Source: Bacilli bacterium (GTDB lineage: Bacteria > Bacillota_I > Bacilli_A > RFN20 > CAG-826). From it: a stretch of DNA of 64,000 nt. The position numbers and the translations under genes were made by a program. The notes under the pieces were generated by a model. That model saw only the letters and a list, made by a program, of their open reading frames with translations, had not been told where the DNA came from and searched no databases. The stretch covers positions 462,162 through 526,161 of the forward strand of contig JAFUHI010000009.1 of the NCBI GenBank assembly GCA_017468925.1, read 5' to 3'. The stretch's first letter is position 1, and the number at the start of each line of letters is the position of its first letter. Below, piece after piece: positions 49,530 to 58,724 of the stretch.

Positions 49530-51040
49530 AACCTCTCATTCGAAACAACGACCGCGCTATTCTGCGGGACATCGATTGTGAACTTCTTATTGAGCGAGCC
49601 CTCTATTTCGTAATTGGGGATAATATATCCGCTTTCATCTAATCGATACGAGGAGCCATTGAAGATATAGACATATAGCTTATCTCCCTCAATCTCATCA
49701 TCGATATAGAAGGTCTTATTGACGGAAGCTAAACCGGCATTTACCGCGACAAAGCCTCCTTGCTTGCCGTCTTGGCTTCTTGTAGCGATGCTTCTAAACG
49801 TCTTATCGAGGTTATTGTCATTCTGCGGTGGGGAATAGATTAGATTCCCTTTCTTTATCATATGGCAAAGCAAAGATGATGAATGGTACCAAGGCCTCAA
49901 CTCTTGCTTGTTGCTAGTGGCCTCCGCCAAAGATGAGAACATGCCCCATTCTTTTGGTGTCATAGTGGTGGCGGTATACATAAAATGCATTGCATCATCA
50001 AAGTCCCAATAAACCACCCCATTGACGCCGGCGGCTAAGCATTGAATTGTGTAATCGACCATTCTTACTGCGTAATTACCAGTTCTTATTGCAGTTTGGC
50101 AATCTAGCAATGTTTTGCCATCTAATAATCCTGCTTCCCAGACGTTTGCCTGTCTTTTTACGCCTAATCCTCCATCGATATCTTTGACTTTCTTGTATAT
50201 CGAATTGATTTGGTCGAACATCTCGCCTCTATCAACGGCGATGTTGGATAGATATAGGTGGAATCCATAATCGCCTACTTGCTCTGGGATGTTTCTAGCG
50301 ATGTTGGTCAAATATTCTTCGGTTCCCGCGTATCCAGTCGTGTCGCCTCCAACAATCGATATGGATTTTAGACCTAGGGAATCGAGCGTCGCTCTAACGT
50401 TTTTAACGCCTTGCTCCCATTTATCATAGGTGTTGTTGTAGTTTTTGGAAGAGCCTCTATTGCCGCTATAATTTGGCTCATTGGAGTTGACGAACCACTT
50501 GATGCAGTCAAATCCTTTTTTGTTAACCAGATAGTCAAGAATATCGCCTGTTATCTTGGCCCAGCGGATATCACTGGTGACTTCTTCCATCATTCCCCAT
50601 ACATCTTCGCCAGAGAGATTGGCGATGACATTCCACGCGCCAAAAGCCACATCTATATTATGTATTTGGCAATATTCGAGTATTTCTATGGTGTTTTTTG
50701 CATATTTGTTGGTGAGGTTATATGTCCAGGTATCATCGTTTTTATCATCCGTTCCTTTGCCATCGAAATTTTGGCAGAACCAATCATATGAGACCATCAA
50801 ACGGATTCTTGCGGGTTTAAGATGATCCATATGGGCGATGATTCTTTCCCATCCGCCTTCGACTATCTTATCCGTATCTTCGTATGTGCCCCATTCAACG
50901 CCTAGTCCCCCAAAAGATTTCTGAACTATATCTTGAGAGGTGAAGGCGATGAAATCCTTTTCAACAGTTCTTGCTTCTTGGCAGGAAAAACAAGTCAAAA
51001 GCCCAATCGTTCCTAAAATTAAGAATTTGCCAGGCTTCAT
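49526..51040 (-). CDS. Lipoprotein glycoside hydrolase of clan GH-A
   Basis: A 504-residue lipoprotein (lipobox CFSC). The mature part has a TIM-barrel start (KSFGGLGVEWGTYEDTD, PARIRLMVSYDWF), the acid/base Glu near 187 in FVNSNEPNYSG and the likely nucleophile Glu near 301 in NVWEAGLLDG. The two Glu at the ends of strands 4 and 7 are characteristic of clan GH-A (GH5, GH26, GH30, GH39, GH113). A small beta domain follows the barrel, as in GH30/GH39. Given the GH130 genes, an extracellular mannanase is a reasonable guess, but the family is not settled. Confidence 0.72.
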   Translation of the reverse strand: MKPGKFLILGTIGLLTCFSCQEARTVEKDFIAFTSQDIVQKSFGGLGVEWGTYEDTDKIVEGGWERIIAHMDHLKPARIRLMVSYDWFCQNFDGKGTDDKNDDTWTYNLTNKYAKNTIEILEYCQIHNIDVAFGAWNVIANLSGEDVWGMMEEVTSDIRWAKITGDILDYLVNKKGFDCIKWFVNSNEPNYSGNRGSSKNYNNTYDKWEQGVKNVRATLDSLGLKSISIVGGDTTGYAGTEEYLTNIARNIPEQVGDYGFHLYLSNIAVDRGEMFDQINSIYKKVKDIDGGLGVKRQANVWEAGLLDGKTLLDCQTAIRTGNYAVRMVDYTIQCLAAGVNGVVYWDFDDAMHFMYTATTMTPKEWGMFSSLAEATSNKQELRPWYHSSSLLCHMIKKGNLIYSPPQNDNNLDKTFRSIATRSQDGKQGGFVAVNAGLASVNKTFYIDDEIEGDKLYVYIFNGSSYRLDESGYIIPNYEIEGSLNKKFTIDVPQNSAVVVSNERL

Positions 51041-51041
51041 T

Positions 51042-52625
51042 CTAATTTCCTCCTAAAACCGTGTTGATTTCATCCAATACTTGATCCCAAGTGCCGTTGC
51101 TTATCGCCCTATCGGATTTGTAGTCATTGATGGATTTGATTTTGTCAAAGACGTATTTGGTGACGGTCTTCAAGGCGTTTGTTCTTAGGGTTCCAGAATG
51201 CAGCGCCTTCTTTTCGGAAGTGAGCCACATGACTTCTGGCGATTCTTTTAAAACCCTTAGTTCGCCATCCGCTAAAGCGGTTTTCATTTGGGCATCCCAA
51301 TCATTTAGATATTGGACGACGCTTTTCTCCGTCATTGGGTCGTACTCCAATGTGTCATAGCCTAAAGAAAGCATGTATCGGAGGTATTTCGCCCCGTTGA
51401 CTCTATCGATAAGCGATCCATCGTCGTTATACCAACGGTCTCTTACAATCTCCACTTTGCCCGTCTCATCTTTCGTATAGTCATATCCTTCGAATCCATA
51501 GATGGCAAAGTTCGTTCCACTTTCTGAAAGAAGCCAGTCATATAAATCCAAGATCTTGTTTAGCTTCATCTCAGAGATATTGTTGTTGATGAAAGTCATG
51601 GAGAACCAGTTGTCGGTGCCTTCCAAAGCGTATTTGCCATCTGGTCCTTTGATTTTCATGATGGCGGTCGCATCATCGACATTGAAATCCTTGTCATTGA
51701 CGTTGGTGCGTTTTAGCTGGATTCTTAAAGCCTCCATATTGGAATATGAGAGGTTTTCGTAGAGCACACCGCATTGATTCGAATAATATTTCTCGTTCAT
51801 CTTTCCTTCGGTTGCCGTATATTGGTCGGATGAATAATATTTGTCGGTTATGGCGAATTCTTTTGATTTCTCCAATCCCAAGATGTATTCATCGGTAGAG
51901 TAGTTGTTGACGTATTTGCGCTCGGTTTCGTCATAGGCAAAGCAGTGGGGGACCTGCTTATAGAAATTGGTGATTGAAGGGAAACCCCATTCGACATCGC
52001 CTAAGGCAAATTTCCTTTTTCCCGACAATTCCCTGTTGAATTTGTCTAGAAGCGTGTTGAATTGCTCCCATGTGTATTCATCGTTTTCCTGGTAAACCCC
52101 ATATTGCTTGGCCCAGTCTCTTCTATATAGATAAGTGAATGGGGAGAAGCTCGTGCTAAAATCGGTCGTGTTTTTGGCGATAGGGATGCCATAAAGATGT
52201 CCATCAAGCTTTAAAGCTTCGATGTTAGATGTGTTATCGATCATCCTCTTTAGATTGGGCCAATTTGATAAATCATCCGGAAGTTGTTTGATAACTTTAT
52301 CTTCCGCCCAATATTTGTAATATGAAACGAAGTTATAAGAATCGATATTCGCATGGAATACGTCTGGGGAATTGCCCGCTAAAACATGGCCATTTACCTG
52401 CGTTGTCCAATCTTGCCAGGAATACGGCTCAAGTTTGAAGGACAAACCGAACATATCCTCGACTTCCTTGATATAGCTGTCGCCTCCGCTATAGTTATCG
52501 AAATAGAGGTTGCGGAACGATACCTTGAGTTTATCTCCGTCGTATTCATCCGCCCCATTGTTGTTTTTGCATCCGAATAGGCACATTGATGCAACCGCTC
52601 CTAATAGAATAATCTTTGTTTTCAT
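51042..52625 (-). CDS. Sugar ABC transporter solute-binding lipoprotein (LplA/YtcQ type)
   Basis: A 527-residue lipoprotein (lipobox LFGC). It belongs to the long solute-binding type paired with LplB/LplC permeases: NSPDVFHANIDS, GHLYGIPIAKN, YLYRRDWAKQYGV and an aromatic-rich cleft. It brings oligosaccharides to the permeases encoded just upstream. AAAGGAGGAA lies before the ATG. Confidence 0.93.
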   Translation of the reverse strand: MKTKIILLGAVASMCLFGCKNNNGADEYDGDKLKVSFRNLYFDNYSGGDSYIKEVEDMFGLSFKLEPYSWQDWTTQVNGHVLAGNSPDVFHANIDSYNFVSYYKYWAEDKVIKQLPDDLSNWPNLKRMIDNTSNIEALKLDGHLYGIPIAKNTTDFSTSFSPFTYLYRRDWAKQYGVYQENDEYTWEQFNTLLDKFNRELSGKRKFALGDVEWGFPSITNFYKQVPHCFAYDETERKYVNNYSTDEYILGLEKSKEFAITDKYYSSDQYTATEGKMNEKYYSNQCGVLYENLSYSNMEALRIQLKRTNVNDKDFNVDDATAIMKIKGPDGKYALEGTDNWFSMTFINNNISEMKLNKILDLYDWLLSESGTNFAIYGFEGYDYTKDETGKVEIVRDRWYNDDGSLIDRVNGAKYLRYMLSLGYDTLEYDPMTEKSVVQYLNDWDAQMKTALADGELRVLKESPEVMWLTSEKKALHSGTLRTNALKTVTKYVFDKIKSINDYKSDRAISNGTWDQVLDEINTVLGGN

Positions 52626-52644
52626 AGATGATTCCTCCTTTTTC

Positions 52645-53550
52645 TCATCCTTTTATGGCACCGACGACAATGCCTTTAACGAAATACCTTTGCAAGAAAG
52701 GATAGAAGCACATCATCGGAATAATCGTGAAGAAAATTGCCGCCATCTTTATTGATTCGTTGTTTATGGCGCCTGGGTTGACGCTAGGTATCATTGAGCT
52801 TTCTTTGACGATGATGCTTTGCAAGACCTGCTGCAATGTCCTGATGGATGGGTCTTGGTTGAAAAGCATGCCGTTATACCATGAATTCCAGTTGCCGACC
52901 GCGAAGAATAGCCCAACTGTAGCAAGCATTGGCAAAGAAAGAGGCAAGAATATTTTCGCGAATATCTGGATGTCGTTTGCCCCGTCGATTCTCGCGCTTT
53001 CCTCCAATTCTTTTGGCAATGAAGCGAAATAATTCCTCATCAAAAGCATATTGAACGTATCTATCGCGCCCGGGATTATCATGACCGCGATGGTGTTTGT
53101 CATGCCTAATGATTTAATCAATATGTAGTAGGGGATAAGGCCTCCACCAAAGAACATCGTGACGATGATCATATTCATAACGAAATTCTTTCCAAACCAT
53201 TTATTCCTCGATAAAGCGTACCCCGTAATAACGGTGAAGAATAATTGATAGGCCGTTCCTCCAAATAGAAGGATCAATGTGATCTTAAGCCCATTCCATA
53301 TCTGGCTGTTTTCGAAAACGCTTTGGTAGGCGTCGAATGTGATGCGGGGAGTCCATAAGAGGAAGGGGCTTTCCGCATATATATCCTGAGGGGTGATGGA
53401 AATGATGAAAAGATAATAGAATGGGAAGATGATCGCTAAGGCATAAATCAGCAAAATCACCAGCAAAACCACGTCGAATTTGCCAAATTTGCTGGAAGGA
53501 CCACGCTTATCTTTTTTATTTAACGGAAGCTTTTCTAATTTCGCGCCCAT
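52645..53550 (-). CDS. Sugar ABC transporter permease (LplC/YtcP type)
   Basis: A 301-residue permease with six predicted helices. The EAA loop reads LEESARIDGANDIQIFAKIFLPLSLPM. The ending FVKGIVVGAIKG is typical for the YtcP/LplC side of CUT1 importers. It starts at the base where the partner permease gene ends (53550). Confidence 0.95.
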   Translation of the reverse strand: MGAKLEKLPLNKKDKRGPSSKFGKFDVVLLVILLIYALAIIFPFYYLFIISITPQDIYAESPFLLWTPRITFDAYQSVFENSQIWNGLKITLILLFGGTAYQLFFTVITGYALSRNKWFGKNFVMNMIIVTMFFGGGLIPYYILIKSLGMTNTIAVMIIPGAIDTFNMLLMRNYFASLPKELEESARIDGANDIQIFAKIFLPLSLPMLATVGLFFAVGNWNSWYNGMLFNQDPSIRTLQQVLQSIIVKESSMIPSVNPGAINNESIKMAAIFFTIIPMMCFYPFLQRYFVKGIVVGAIKG

Positions 53551-54503
53551 TATATGATCCCCCTTTCTCCGCAGGCTTTGGCGATTCTATCGGTGGTTAT
53601 GACCAAGACGAAACCGACAAGCGATTTGAATAACCCTAATGCGGTGGTCACACCCTCCCTAAATTGATGCGATACGAATGTGGTGTTGTAGATATATGTG
53701 TCGATGATTTCCGAAGCTTCTTCAACCATATCGTTCGACATATTGAATATTTGCTCAAATCCGGCTGAAAGAACACCTCCGACCGACATGATTAATAGCA
53801 ATATCGCTGTGGCTTTGATGCCAGGGAGAGTGATATGCCATATTTTCTGTAATCTAGTCGCCCCGTCTATATCCGCAGCCTCGTACAAATCAGTGGAGAT
53901 TCCCGCCATTGTGGCGATGTAGATGATTGAGCCCCAACCAGCCTCTTTCCAGATGTCGCTGCCGAAGATGAGGCCAAGGAATAGATGGTCTTCGCTCAAG
54001 AATCCGACCGTATTCCCTCCCATCCCGCGGATGATTTGGTTTATCGAACCATTATCCGAGAACATCAAGATGAACAATGATGCGACTATGACCCAAGAGA
54101 GGAAGTGAGGGAAAGTAACGATTATCTGCACCGCTTTCTTGAAGAAGCGGAGTCTTATTTCATTGATAAGAAGGGCTACAGTCACCGCCGAAACGAAGGC
54201 GATTATGACTTTGGTTGTGCCGATGAAAATCGTATTGAGGAACACCCTCCAGAAATCTTGGAGATTGAATATCGTTTCGAAGTTCTTCAATCCGATCCAA
54301 TGGTTGAAAACCGATCCCATGATGCCTTCGCTTGATGAGAAGTCCGTAAAGGCGATGAGGACGCCATACATTGGGACGTAGCAAAACAGAATATAGTAAA
54401 CGATGGCGGGTATTATCATCATGATCAAAAAGCGAGACCGGTAAATATATTTACCTAGCGACTTGTCTTTCTTTTGCTTTTTCTCAATCAGAATCCCGTC
54501 CAT
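53550..54503 (-). CDS. Sugar ABC transporter permease (LplB/YteP type)
   Basis: A 317-residue permease with six predicted helices and an EAA loop YEAADIDGATRLQKIWHITLPGI. The IIPAIVYYILFCYVPMYGVLIAF segment near the start is characteristic of the LplB/YteP group, whose substrates are mostly plant-derived oligosaccharides. Partner of the LplC-type permease. Confidence 0.95.
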   Translation of the reverse strand: MDGILIEKKQKKDKSLGKYIYRSRFLIMMIIPAIVYYILFCYVPMYGVLIAFTDFSSSEGIMGSVFNHWIGLKNFETIFNLQDFWRVFLNTIFIGTTKVIIAFVSAVTVALLINEIRLRFFKKAVQIIVTFPHFLSWVIVASLFILMFSDNGSINQIIRGMGGNTVGFLSEDHLFLGLIFGSDIWKEAGWGSIIYIATMAGISTDLYEAADIDGATRLQKIWHITLPGIKATAILLLIMSVGGVLSAGFEQIFNMSNDMVEEASEIIDTYIYNTTFVSHQFREGVTTALGLFKSLVGFVLVITTDRIAKACGERGII

Positions 54504-54505
54504 TT

Positions 54506-55474
54506 TTATCTAGCGTTCTCCTTTATGAATTTGACTAGTCTATCGATTGTGCTGAAAGCCAATCCTGTATAGGTGTCTGCGCAGCCATAATATATGGCTA
54601 TTCTTCCGCTTTCCTTGTCAACGATCGTGGAAGTGGGGAAGATGACATTGCTTACAAATCCTACCGTCTCATAATCTTCTTCTGGGGTAAGCAAGTAGTC
54701 TTTGCAGCGATATTTGACAACCGAAGGGTCGTTTTTATCCAAAATCATTCCTCCGATTGAGTAGACATATCCGTTGCATGTGCGGTTGACTCCATGCGTC
54801 AATAAAAGCCACCCATCTTCTATTTCTATTGGGGTTGGGCCTGGCCCTATTTTTAAAGCGCACCACCATTCATAGCCGCTTCTAGCCACAAGCTTATGAC
54901 GTCCCCAGTGAATCAAATCATCGCTTTCGGAGATGAAGATATCGCCGAAAGGGGTGTGTCCTAGGTCGCTTGGCCTAGAAAGCATGTAGTAGTGGCCATT
55001 GATTTTCCTTGGGAAAAGAACTCCATTGCGGTTGCATGGCAAGAATGGATAATCGAATTTGATGAATTTCTTGAAGTCGGTGGTGTAGGCAATGGATATT
55101 GCGGGCCCGCAGAAATCATCGCACCAGACGATATAATATTTATCCTCAAGTGGAATCAATCTTGGATCGTACTGATATCCAGTTTCCGGCAAGATATTTC
55201 CTTTTTCGTCTTCGAATATGATTCGCTTATCGCTTATGTCGAAATTGACGCCATCTTTTGAGCAACCTACGTAGAGGTGGGGGATGTCATCATTCCCGTC
55301 TCCTCTAAAAATGCCGATGAATCCATCGCCATATTGGATGACTGAGCTATTGAAGACCCTCGAGGCTTTCTTTGTCGGGTGTCTTTTGATAACTGGGTTT
55401 CCGGAGAATCTCCAAATAGGTCCTTCAAAACCTTCTGGGCATTCTTCGTAAGGGAATACTTGTTCTTTACTCAT
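54506..55474 (-). CDS. Glycoside phosphorylase/hydrolase family GH130 (copy 2)
   Basis: A 322-residue cytosolic protein: WRFSGNPVIKRHPTKKASRVFNSSVI, the FRGDG segment, YQYDPRLIPLEDKYY, GVLFPRKINGHYYMLSRPSD, KIGPGPTPIEIEDGWLLLTHGV and IYYGCADTYTGLAFS. This is the type of mannooligosaccharide or mannosyl-N-acetylglucosamine phosphorylases and is clearly different from copy 1, so the two enzymes may act on different chain ends or lengths. The start overlaps the LacI gene stop by 8 bases; the ribosome-binding site is weak, so coupling is likely. Confidence 0.89.
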   Translation of the reverse strand: MSKEQVFPYEECPEGFEGPIWRFSGNPVIKRHPTKKASRVFNSSVIQYGDGFIGIFRGDGNDDIPHLYVGCSKDGVNFDISDKRIIFEDEKGNILPETGYQYDPRLIPLEDKYYIVWCDDFCGPAISIAYTTDFKKFIKFDYPFLPCNRNGVLFPRKINGHYYMLSRPSDLGHTPFGDIFISESDDLIHWGRHKLVARSGYEWWCALKIGPGPTPIEIEDGWLLLTHGVNRTCNGYVYSIGGMILDKNDPSVVKYRCKDYLLTPEEDYETVGFVSNVIFPTSTIVDKESGRIAIYYGCADTYTGLAFSTIDRLVKFIKENAR

Positions 55475-56501
55475 TATTTTTACCTATGGCTCTAATCGAG
55501 CTCCTTTCTATGAATTCGCTGCGGATGATAAATTCCGAATATTGTGGTTTGTCTTCTTGCGTAAGACGGAGAATGTAGTGGCCTATCTCATCGCCTATTT
55601 GTTCTCTAGGCACATTGAAGGTGGATAAAGGTGGTCTAGCGTATTCGCCGATTTTCACATTGTCGAAACCGATTATCGAATAATCTTCTGGCACCCTTTT
55701 GCCCATCTTGTCCAATACTTTGTATACGTTGAGGGCGATGATGTCGTTAGCGCAGACAATCGCAGTAATATCCTTATTTTTCTCTAACGTGCTTCTTAAT
55801 AACTCATTGTCGCTATATTGAAGATCGCTGTTATCGAAATTGATGATTATTCCTCTGATTTTCTTGTCCTTGACGCTGTCGATGCAAGCGGCAAACCCTT
55901 CTCTTCTTTCCCTAAATGACATCGAGTGGGAGTCGCTCCCATAGAAGCAAAGGCATTTGTGGCCGTAATCAATCAGTCTTTGAGTAACCTCATACATCGA
56001 TGTATAGTTGGAGAATTTAATCTGTGTCACGCCTGCTGGATGCATGTATTTGGGGTCGACTTCGATTATTGGTTTGCCAAAATTCTTCAATTCCTTGACC
56101 ACGGCATCCGGATTGACGTGGAGGATGATGAAAGCGATGCAAGGATTGTTTTTTAATTCCCTTAATTTCTGGACATCGATTCTATCGGCGTCGAAAACAA
56201 AATACTCGAGGTTTATTGATGACCTATTTAATGTCGCGTAAAGGTTTTTGATGATTGGCTGCCAGAAATCCTCTTTCATAAGAACGCTGGTGGAGACGAT
56301 TAAAACAACGGATGTTTTAGGCTTATTTTTCACTCTTAGGCGAGAGAAGTCATAGCCGAGCTCGACGGCTTTTTTCATTATCTCGTTGCGGGTTTCATCC
56401 CCGACGTTGTATTTGCCCGCCAAAGCACGGGAGACTAAACCTTTAGTGACCCCGCATTCCTTCGCTATATCATCAAGTCTTACTTTTTTGCCGTTTGGCA
56501 T
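55467..56501 (-). CDS. LacI-family transcriptional regulator
   Basis: A 344-residue protein. The helix-turn-helix VRLDDIAKECGVTKGLVSRALAGKYNVGDETRNEIMKKAVELGYD is followed by a periplasmic-binding-protein-like sensor (SVVLIVST..., AIVCANDIIALNVYKVLDKMGKRVPEDYSIIGFDN). It probably represses the glycan operon in which it lies and is released by a mannooligosaccharide or mannose derivative. GGGGGA before the ATG. A 15-bp palindrome in the promoter before 58614 is a candidate binding site. Confidence 0.93.
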   Translation of the reverse strand: MPNGKKVRLDDIAKECGVTKGLVSRALAGKYNVGDETRNEIMKKAVELGYDFSRLRVKNKPKTSVVLIVSTSVLMKEDFWQPIIKNLYATLNRSSINLEYFVFDADRIDVQKLRELKNNPCIAFIILHVNPDAVVKELKNFGKPIIEVDPKYMHPAGVTQIKFSNYTSMYEVTQRLIDYGHKCLCFYGSDSHSMSFRERREGFAACIDSVKDKKIRGIIINFDNSDLQYSDNELLRSTLEKNKDITAIVCANDIIALNVYKVLDKMGKRVPEDYSIIGFDNVKIGEYARPPLSTFNVPREQIGDEIGHYILRLTQEDKPQYSEFIIRSEFIERSSIRAIGKNNE

Positions 56502-56502
56502 C

Positions 56503-58614
56503 TTAATTCCCCCAAGGCGATATGTCGTTATAAATCGTTATGTCATCGATGAAGAAGAAGGCATTGCTCACCAAATAATCTTTAACTGGTATGATGCTGA
56601 AACCATAGTAGACGGTATTTTGATTGAGTTCGATTGTGTATTCGCACCAATCACTGTCTTTGACGATCACTATCCCTTCGGTTAACAAGCTTGGTCCTCC
56701 TTGCCCTTGGTTGGTTGAATTCACCTGAGGAGCATAGAAGATTCTTATTTTCAAGGAGATGTCTTTTGCTGTAGAACCTTTAGCGAAGAAGGAGAAATAT
56801 TTTCCACTTCCCATTGCTTTTCCGCTTCCCTTGTATAATCCCCAGGAAGTGAAGCGCATATCCATGTCTTTGTTGTGTTTGATTTTGGCGCAACCATCGA
56901 CTGAATTGCCATCGGTTTTGACTAAATCTAGATAGTCGGATGAGCCCATAAGCTCCCAGCCGCTTCCACCCATTGGGGAGGTGCCATTTCCAGAGAAGTA
57001 GTCGCAATAATACGCCGCTCTTAATCCGCTTACTTCAGTTTCCGCGTGGTTTTTATCATATCCAACTCCGGTTGACTCATAATCGAATGAATCAACTGGG
57101 GTGTAGGCTCCCATTCTAAAGCCGGTAAATTTAGATGATAGAGAACCGCTGACACTATCCAAAACGAAGGTGTTTCCACCATCTTCTGAATGGGTTATTA
57201 GGTCAAAATCCATTCCGTTCTCGCTTGAAATTATTCTAGCTTGATTATCGCTTTCCTTGCTTACTGTGACCGGGATTATAGTATTCTCGCCTTCTTGGAT
57301 GAGGACCATTGTCCAATCATTCCCGTTTTTGTTCAAATATCCTCCTACTCCGGTTTCGGTGCTTATCGCGTAATTGTCTTTTATCGCGGCCATCACAACG
57401 ATGCTAGTAGGATTGCCTGTATTATGGAGTTTGATGTCATCTATCCAAATGTATGATTTGGAGCCAGTGCTATCGCTTGGAGCCATGCATCTCATTTGGA
57501 AAACGTTGAAATATGGAAGCATATGGCCTAAAGATGGGATGGTGTAGCCTGCACTATCCAACATCGCCAAAACCGTTCTTACTTCCATTCTTTGCTGGTT
57601 GTAGTCAACTCTCCAATTGCTATCGTTTAAGGAGATATCGTATTTCGACCAGCCTTCAGGGACATGCTCTATTTGATAAATGATATATACGCCTGCGAGG
57701 TCAATTCCTCCGACTATGACATGCTCATTTATTTGGAATGATAGAGATATCCTATTTGTTCCATCGCCTTTGATGAAGAAGGAGAAGGTGTCGAAATAAT
57801 TCTCAAAACTCACCTCTTTCTCATATTTGAACCATTCACCATGGTGCCAGAATTGCAGTTTTGCGCATTTGCCTTCGCTTATCCCTTCGTTGGTATCGTC
57901 CAAGGTGATGGAGGCAGTGCTTTTCACCCATTCGTTATTGTGGTTTTTCTCGATGCTATAATTCTCTTTCAAATCAGTATCCGATGGAGCGGAAGCATCT
58001 TCCAAAATTACCGTGGCGTCAGCGTATGGGGAGACGACAATATGTTTTTCTATGGTTCCACCAAAGAAGAAGGTGGATGTTTCTTCGTTAAACCCTTCTT
58101 CGACTTTGAAGGTGTAGATTCCGCTTCTATCGATTTGGAGGAAATTGCCTTCTACAGCAAAGTATTCGCCTTCGTCGATTTTGGCTTTTAGTTGACCAGA
58201 GGCCTCGCCCCAGGTGATTTTGTTTTCTTGGAAAGACAGATTTTCTAATTTCGTCAAATCGCTTGAATAAGTGAAAGGATTAGAGAATTCGCTATCCATT
58301 TCATGATTAGAAGCGACTGCTTTAACTTTGACTGTGTATTCTCCTACGGCGTCTATGAATTGGTGGGATGTCCCCTCAACAGGTTCTTCCTCGTTTACGT
58401 AGATTTCGTAAGATGATGCTCCAGGAACTTCATCCCAGGTCAATCCAGTTCTGGCATCGTTTAGTCTTAAGACAGGGGAATCGATCTTTCCTCCGATGTC
58501 TCCGCTGAAAGTAGAGGTGGTTGCGGGCGTTACCTCCTGAGGCGTGCAACTTGCCATAGATAACACAAAAATCGACAAAAAGAGCCTTGCTTTTCCGTTT
58601 TTAATATTTTTCAT
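56503..58614 (-). CDS. Lipoprotein with FN3-like, CBM-like and a shared C-terminal module
   Basis: A 703-residue lipoprotein (lipobox MASC). The N-terminal part has FN3-like strands (RTGLTWDEVPGASSYEIYVNEEEP). A CBM-like module follows at about 225-395 (KCAKLQFWHHGEWFKYEKEVSFENY...YIWIDDIKLHNTG). The C-terminal 190 residues (from FDYESTGVGYDKNH to FFFIDDITIYND) are clearly homologous to the centre of the divergent secreted protein at 59.7-62.0 kb. No catalytic motif seen. Likely binds the target glycan. A promoter with -10 GATAAT six bases before the ATG precedes it; it seems to begin the main operon. Confidence 0.76.
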   Translation of the reverse strand: MKNIKNGKARLFLSIFVLSMASCTPQEVTPATTSTFSGDIGGKIDSPVLRLNDARTGLTWDEVPGASSYEIYVNEEEPVEGTSHQFIDAVGEYTVKVKAVASNHEMDSEFSNPFTYSSDLTKLENLSFQENKITWGEASGQLKAKIDEGEYFAVEGNFLQIDRSGIYTFKVEEGFNEETSTFFFGGTIEKHIVVSPYADATVILEDASAPSDTDLKENYSIEKNHNNEWVKSTASITLDDTNEGISEGKCAKLQFWHHGEWFKYEKEVSFENYFDTFSFFIKGDGTNRISLSFQINEHVIVGGIDLAGVYIIYQIEHVPEGWSKYDISLNDSNWRVDYNQQRMEVRTVLAMLDSAGYTIPSLGHMLPYFNVFQMRCMAPSDSTGSKSYIWIDDIKLHNTGNPTSIVVMAAIKDNYAISTETGVGGYLNKNGNDWTMVLIQEGENTIIPVTVSKESDNQARIISSENGMDFDLITHSEDGGNTFVLDSVSGSLSSKFTGFRMGAYTPVDSFDYESTGVGYDKNHAETEVSGLRAAYYCDYFSGNGTSPMGGSGWELMGSSDYLDLVKTDGNSVDGCAKIKHNKDMDMRFTSWGLYKGSGKAMGSGKYFSFFAKGSTAKDISLKIRIFYAPQVNSTNQGQGGPSLLTEGIVIVKDSDWCEYTIELNQNTVYYGFSIIPVKDYLVSNAFFFIDDITIYNDISPWGN

Positions 58615-58650
58615 ACTTCCATTATCAATGGATTGGGCACTTTAATTCAA
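58612..58650 (-). promoter_or_regulatory. Promoter of the mannan-like operon with a 15-bp palindrome
   Basis: On the minus strand TTGAAT (58645-58650), 18-base spacer, GATAAT (58621-58626), six bases, ATG. TCCATTATCAATGGA (58618-58632) is a perfect inverted repeat covering the -10, so a repressor, for instance the LacI protein of the locus, could act here. Confidence 0.6.
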
Positions 58651-58655
58651 ATAAA

Positions 58656-58712
58656 TTTGGTAAACAAAAAATTATTTCGGTAAACATTCGGCTAAGTTTA
58701 CTCAGAGTTTAC
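58656..58712. repeat. GTTTAC/GTAAAC box cluster upstream of the operon promoter
   Basis: TTTGGTAAACA (58656-58666) and TTCGGTAAACA (58676-58686) are direct repeats 20 bp apart. GTTTAC occurs at 58696-58701 and 58707-58712, 11 bp apart and in opposite orientation to the first pair. All four lie upstream of the -35 of the operon, where activator sites are expected. Confidence 0.6.
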
Positions 58713-58724
58713 AAAATTAAATGG

